Assembly: GCA_014163555.1 (NCBI GenBank)
Contig: JACJGO010000015.1
Location: forward strand, 62,001-126,000
DNA from: Flavisolibacter longurius
GTDB lineage: Bacteria; Bacteroidota; Bacteroidia; Chitinophagales; Chitinophagaceae
Length of the DNA stretch: 64,000 nt
Reading direction: 5' to 3'
In this document: piece after piece, positions 62,131 to 64,000 of the stretch
Layout of the letters: every line of letters begins with the position of its first letter
How positions within the stretch are numbered: position 1 is the stretch's first letter
Made by a program: the position numbers and the translations under genes
The notes under the pieces: model-generated
What the model saw: the letters and a program-made list of their open reading frames with translations, nothing else
Databases searched by the model: none
Told to the model about the DNA's origin: nothing

Positions 62131-63489
62131 TCAGATGATCTCAAAATAACGTCTGTACTCCCAGTCGGTCACGGCTTTCAGATGCTGGCGCCATTCCCAT
62201 TCGCGGGTTTGCACAAAATGGTCAACAAAGGCTTCGCCTAAAATTTCCTTTGCCACTTCTGATGCTTTCATTTTTTCTGTGGCTTCCTGTAAGGTATGCG
62301 GCAATGTGCCAAACGCCGTATCGCGGTAGCCATTTCCTTTTACCGGTGGTTGCGTTAGCTCAAGCTTCTCTCTAATGCCGTACAAACCTGCCGATAAACA
62401 GCCAGCCATTGCCAGGTAAGGATTCACGTCGGCACCAATCACTCTTGTTTCCAGCCGGCAACTTTTTTTGCTTCCGGGCAATACCCGCAACGCTACTGTT
62501 CGATTATCAATGCCCCAGGTGAGTGTAGTAGGTGCCCAGGCACCTTCCACCAGGCGTTTGTAGCTGTTTATGGTTGGTGCAAACAGCGGCAGTAAAAAAG
62601 GCAGGCAAAACAACTGGCCGGCGAGATAGTGCTTCATCAAAACACTCATACCCTGTTCATCATCCGCATCATAAAACCGGTTTTCCGATTTGTCCTTATC
62701 CCACAAACTCTGGTGTACATGACCACCGCAACCTGGCAGGTTCTCGCTGATTTTTGCCATGAATGTGGCCATGATGCCATGCTTGTAAGCAATTTCTTTT
62801 ACGGCCGTTTTGAACAGCACAGCCCTGTCTGCTGCTTCCAAAATGGGAGCATGTTCAATGGCCGCTTCGTAAGTACCGGGACCTGTTTCTGTGTGCAGGC
62901 CTTCCAGGGGCACACCAAATTTTCGTAGTAATTCGAAAAGATCAGAGAAGAATGGATTTTTGAGTGTGCTGCGAAGAATGGAATAGCCAAACATGCCTGG
63001 CGTTAAGGGCTGCAAATTCCGATACGCTTTGTCGGAGGCCGACTGCGGTGTTTCTGCAAAATTGAACCATTCAAACTCCTGTGAAAAAACCGGCGCAAAG
63101 CCCATTTGTTCCGCATCGTTCAACACTTTTTTTACCAACTGCCGCGGACAAACCGGCGAAGGCTTTTCTTCAGCCGTGCAGAAATCGCCCAGGAAAAAAG
63201 GAACGTCATCTTCCCATGGCAATTTGCGGAAGGTTGCTAAATCCAATTTTGCCGGACAATCGGGGTAGCCGGAATGCCAGCCTGTGAACCGGCTGTTGTC
63301 ATACGATACATCGGCTGCATCCCAGCCAAATACCACATCGCAAAAACCCAATCCGTTTTCCGCCACCGACAAAAATTTCTCTGCCGAAATGTATTTGCCC
63401 CGCAATATGCCATCGATATCGGCAAAGGCGATCTTCACTTTTCCGGATGGATGCGCTTTGACGTATTGAATGATCTCGTTTGTTTGCAT
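62131..63489 (-). CDS. glutamine-synthetase-like gamma-glutamylamine ligase
   Basis: A 452-residue member of the glutamine synthetase family, of the PuuA/GlnA4-like group rather than biosynthetic GlnA. Beta-grasp: KIAFADIDGILRGKYIS. Catalytic motifs: SQEFEWFNF (metal Glu), GPGTYEAAIEHAP, GCGGHVHQSLWD, INSYKRLVEGAWAP, GIDNRTVALRVL and RLETRVIGADVNPYL. It would join glutamate to a small amine with ATP. It sits between a permease gene and dehydrogenase genes and not in a nitrogen-assimilation cluster, which supports a catabolic amine ligase. The amine is inferred only from neighbours. Confidence 0.88.
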   Translation of the reverse strand: MQTNEIIQYVKAHPSGKVKIAFADIDGILRGKYISAEKFLSVAENGLGFCDVVFGWDAADVSYDNSRFTGWHSGYPDCPAKLDLATFRKLPWEDDVPFFLGDFCTAEEKPSPVCPRQLVKKVLNDAEQMGFAPVFSQEFEWFNFAETPQSASDKAYRNLQPLTPGMFGYSILRSTLKNPFFSDLFELLRKFGVPLEGLHTETGPGTYEAAIEHAPILEAADRAVLFKTAVKEIAYKHGIMATFMAKISENLPGCGGHVHQSLWDKDKSENRFYDADDEQGMSVLMKHYLAGQLFCLPFLLPLFAPTINSYKRLVEGAWAPTTLTWGIDNRTVALRVLPGSKKSCRLETRVIGADVNPYLAMAGCLSAGLYGIREKLELTQPPVKGNGYRDTAFGTLPHTLQEATEKMKASEVAKEILGEAFVDHFVQTREWEWRQHLKAVTDWEYRRYFEII

Positions 63490-63500
63490 ACAATGATTTC

Positions 63501-64000
63501 TTAGGATTCAGCAATTGCGGGATACGGCTTTTTTCGAAACAGCTTAAACAGGCCATAACATCCCACCAGGAACAAAAAATAAATGAGGGCCAGCACCGGA
63601 TTGAAAACCGTCATCGCAATCAATGATACCGTACCGATTATCAAAGCTACCAGCGGCAACAGGGGATAAAACGGCACTCGAAAAGGCCGGTGCAGATGGG
63701 GTTCGGTTTTACGTAATCGCAGCAAGGCGATCATGGAAAAAATATAAAGCGTCAGTGCGCCGAACACGGAGATGGTAATGATCTCGGCTGTTTTTCCGGT
63801 GAGTAAGATGACAATGCCAATTCCCATATTGGCCAGCAGTGCATTGGCTGGCGTATGAAACCGCGGGTGTACTTGCCCCAGAAAAGCGGGTGCAAACCGC
63901 ACCCGCCCAAATTCAAAACTGGAACGGCCTGCTGCCAGCATCAGTCCATGAAACGAGGCCACCAATCCAAACAGCCCAACGGTGATGAGCAGGTGATAAA
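63501..64000 (-). CDS. APC-family permease, ethanolamine-permease-like (partial)
   Basis: The last 166 codons of an APC-superfamily transporter; the frame is open to the right edge of the window, so the start is missing. It begins ...YHLLITVGLFGLVASFHG, and GLFGLVASFHG is, as I recall, the signature of the ethanolamine permease (Eat) group. About four hydrophobic helices follow, with PRFHTPANALLANMG and RPFRVPFYPLLPLVALIIG between them. It is 11 bases upstream of the ligase gene, so it probably imports the ligase's amine substrate. Confidence 0.8.
   Translation of the reverse strand, partial: YHLLITVGLFGLVASFHGLMLAAGRSSFEFGRVRFAPAFLGQVHPRFHTPANALLANMGIGIVILLTGKTAEIITISVFGALTLYIFSMIALLRLRKTEPHLHRPFRVPFYPLLPLVALIIGTVSLIAMTVFNPVLALIYFLFLVGCYGLFKLFRKKPYPAIAES

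Overview
The window looks like a chromosome segment of a pectin-degrading member of the Bacteroidota, most likely family Chitinophagaceae. The evidence is a SusC/SusD pair, lipoprotein enzymes with Bacteroidota-style lipoboxes, promoters of the type TTG-N19-TAnnTTTG, OMP_b-brl-type outer-membrane proteins and a Reg_prop/Y_Y_Y sensor protein. The family assignment is an inference from gene content. No tRNA, rRNA, insertion sequence, integrase or CRISPR array was seen.

Layout. (1) 1-3840: glycogen/trehalose genes: the end of a GH13 enzyme, TreZ and a GH13 alpha-glucosidase. (2) 4049-5424: a small membrane protein and a secreted beta-propeller protein. (3) 5602-13244: an RND efflux operon (RND pump, adaptor, TolC-like channel) read leftwards behind three consecutive TetR regulators. 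(4) 13476-17432: a TonB-type outer-membrane protein, a DUF421 membrane protein with a zinc-ribbon tail, a disordered Q/N/G protein and a small helical protein. (5) 17589-28125: galacturonate catabolism: ExuT transporter, KDPG aldolase, KDG kinase, YhcH-type protein, UxaA, UxaB, UxaC and a second UxaB-like reductase. (6) 28149-33649: two large secreted multi-domain pectin enzymes, PL10-CE8 and GH28-GH105-DUF4350. (7) 33987-34853: a pirin. (8) 34946-52264: a pectin polysaccharide utilisation locus (SusC, SusD, a surface lipoprotein, two PL1 lyases, an exported oxidoreductase, two CE12 esterases, CE8, a serine esterase and GH43), with a divergent LacI regulator at 52729. (9) 53863-57839: a Reg_prop sensor kinase with a degenerate ATPase domain and a RibD/DHFR-like reductase. 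(10) 57915-64000: an operon of permease, glutamine-synthetase-like ligase, Fe-alcohol dehydrogenase, an amidohydrolase fused to an aldehyde dehydrogenase, and a PhyH dioxygenase.

How the genes work together. Regions 5, 6 and 8 form a nearly complete route from pectin to central metabolism. CE8 and CE12 esterases strip methyl and acetyl groups. PL1, PL10, GH28, GH105 and GH43 cut backbone and side chains. SusC/SusD and ExuT import the products. UxaC, UxaB, UxaA, KdgK and KDPG aldolase turn galacturonate into pyruvate and glyceraldehyde-3-phosphate. A 23-bp element (seven Ts followed by ACGCAAWCGTTACCG) lies upstream of the SusC operon, the GH28/uxa operon and the aldolase/exuT operon, and a close variant lies upstream of kdgK. 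This ties the regions into one regulon, probably read by the LacI protein. At two sites the element sits upstream of a clear promoter, which suggests activation rather than simple repression. KduI and KduD, needed for unsaturated uronates, are not in the window.

Region 10 is the most novel-looking system. It resembles the gamma-glutamyl (Puu) pathway for putrescine, but an alcohol dehydrogenase takes the place of the amine oxidase and the permease fragment looks like the ethanolamine permease family. I propose a gamma-glutamylated route for ethanolamine or a similar amino-alcohol.
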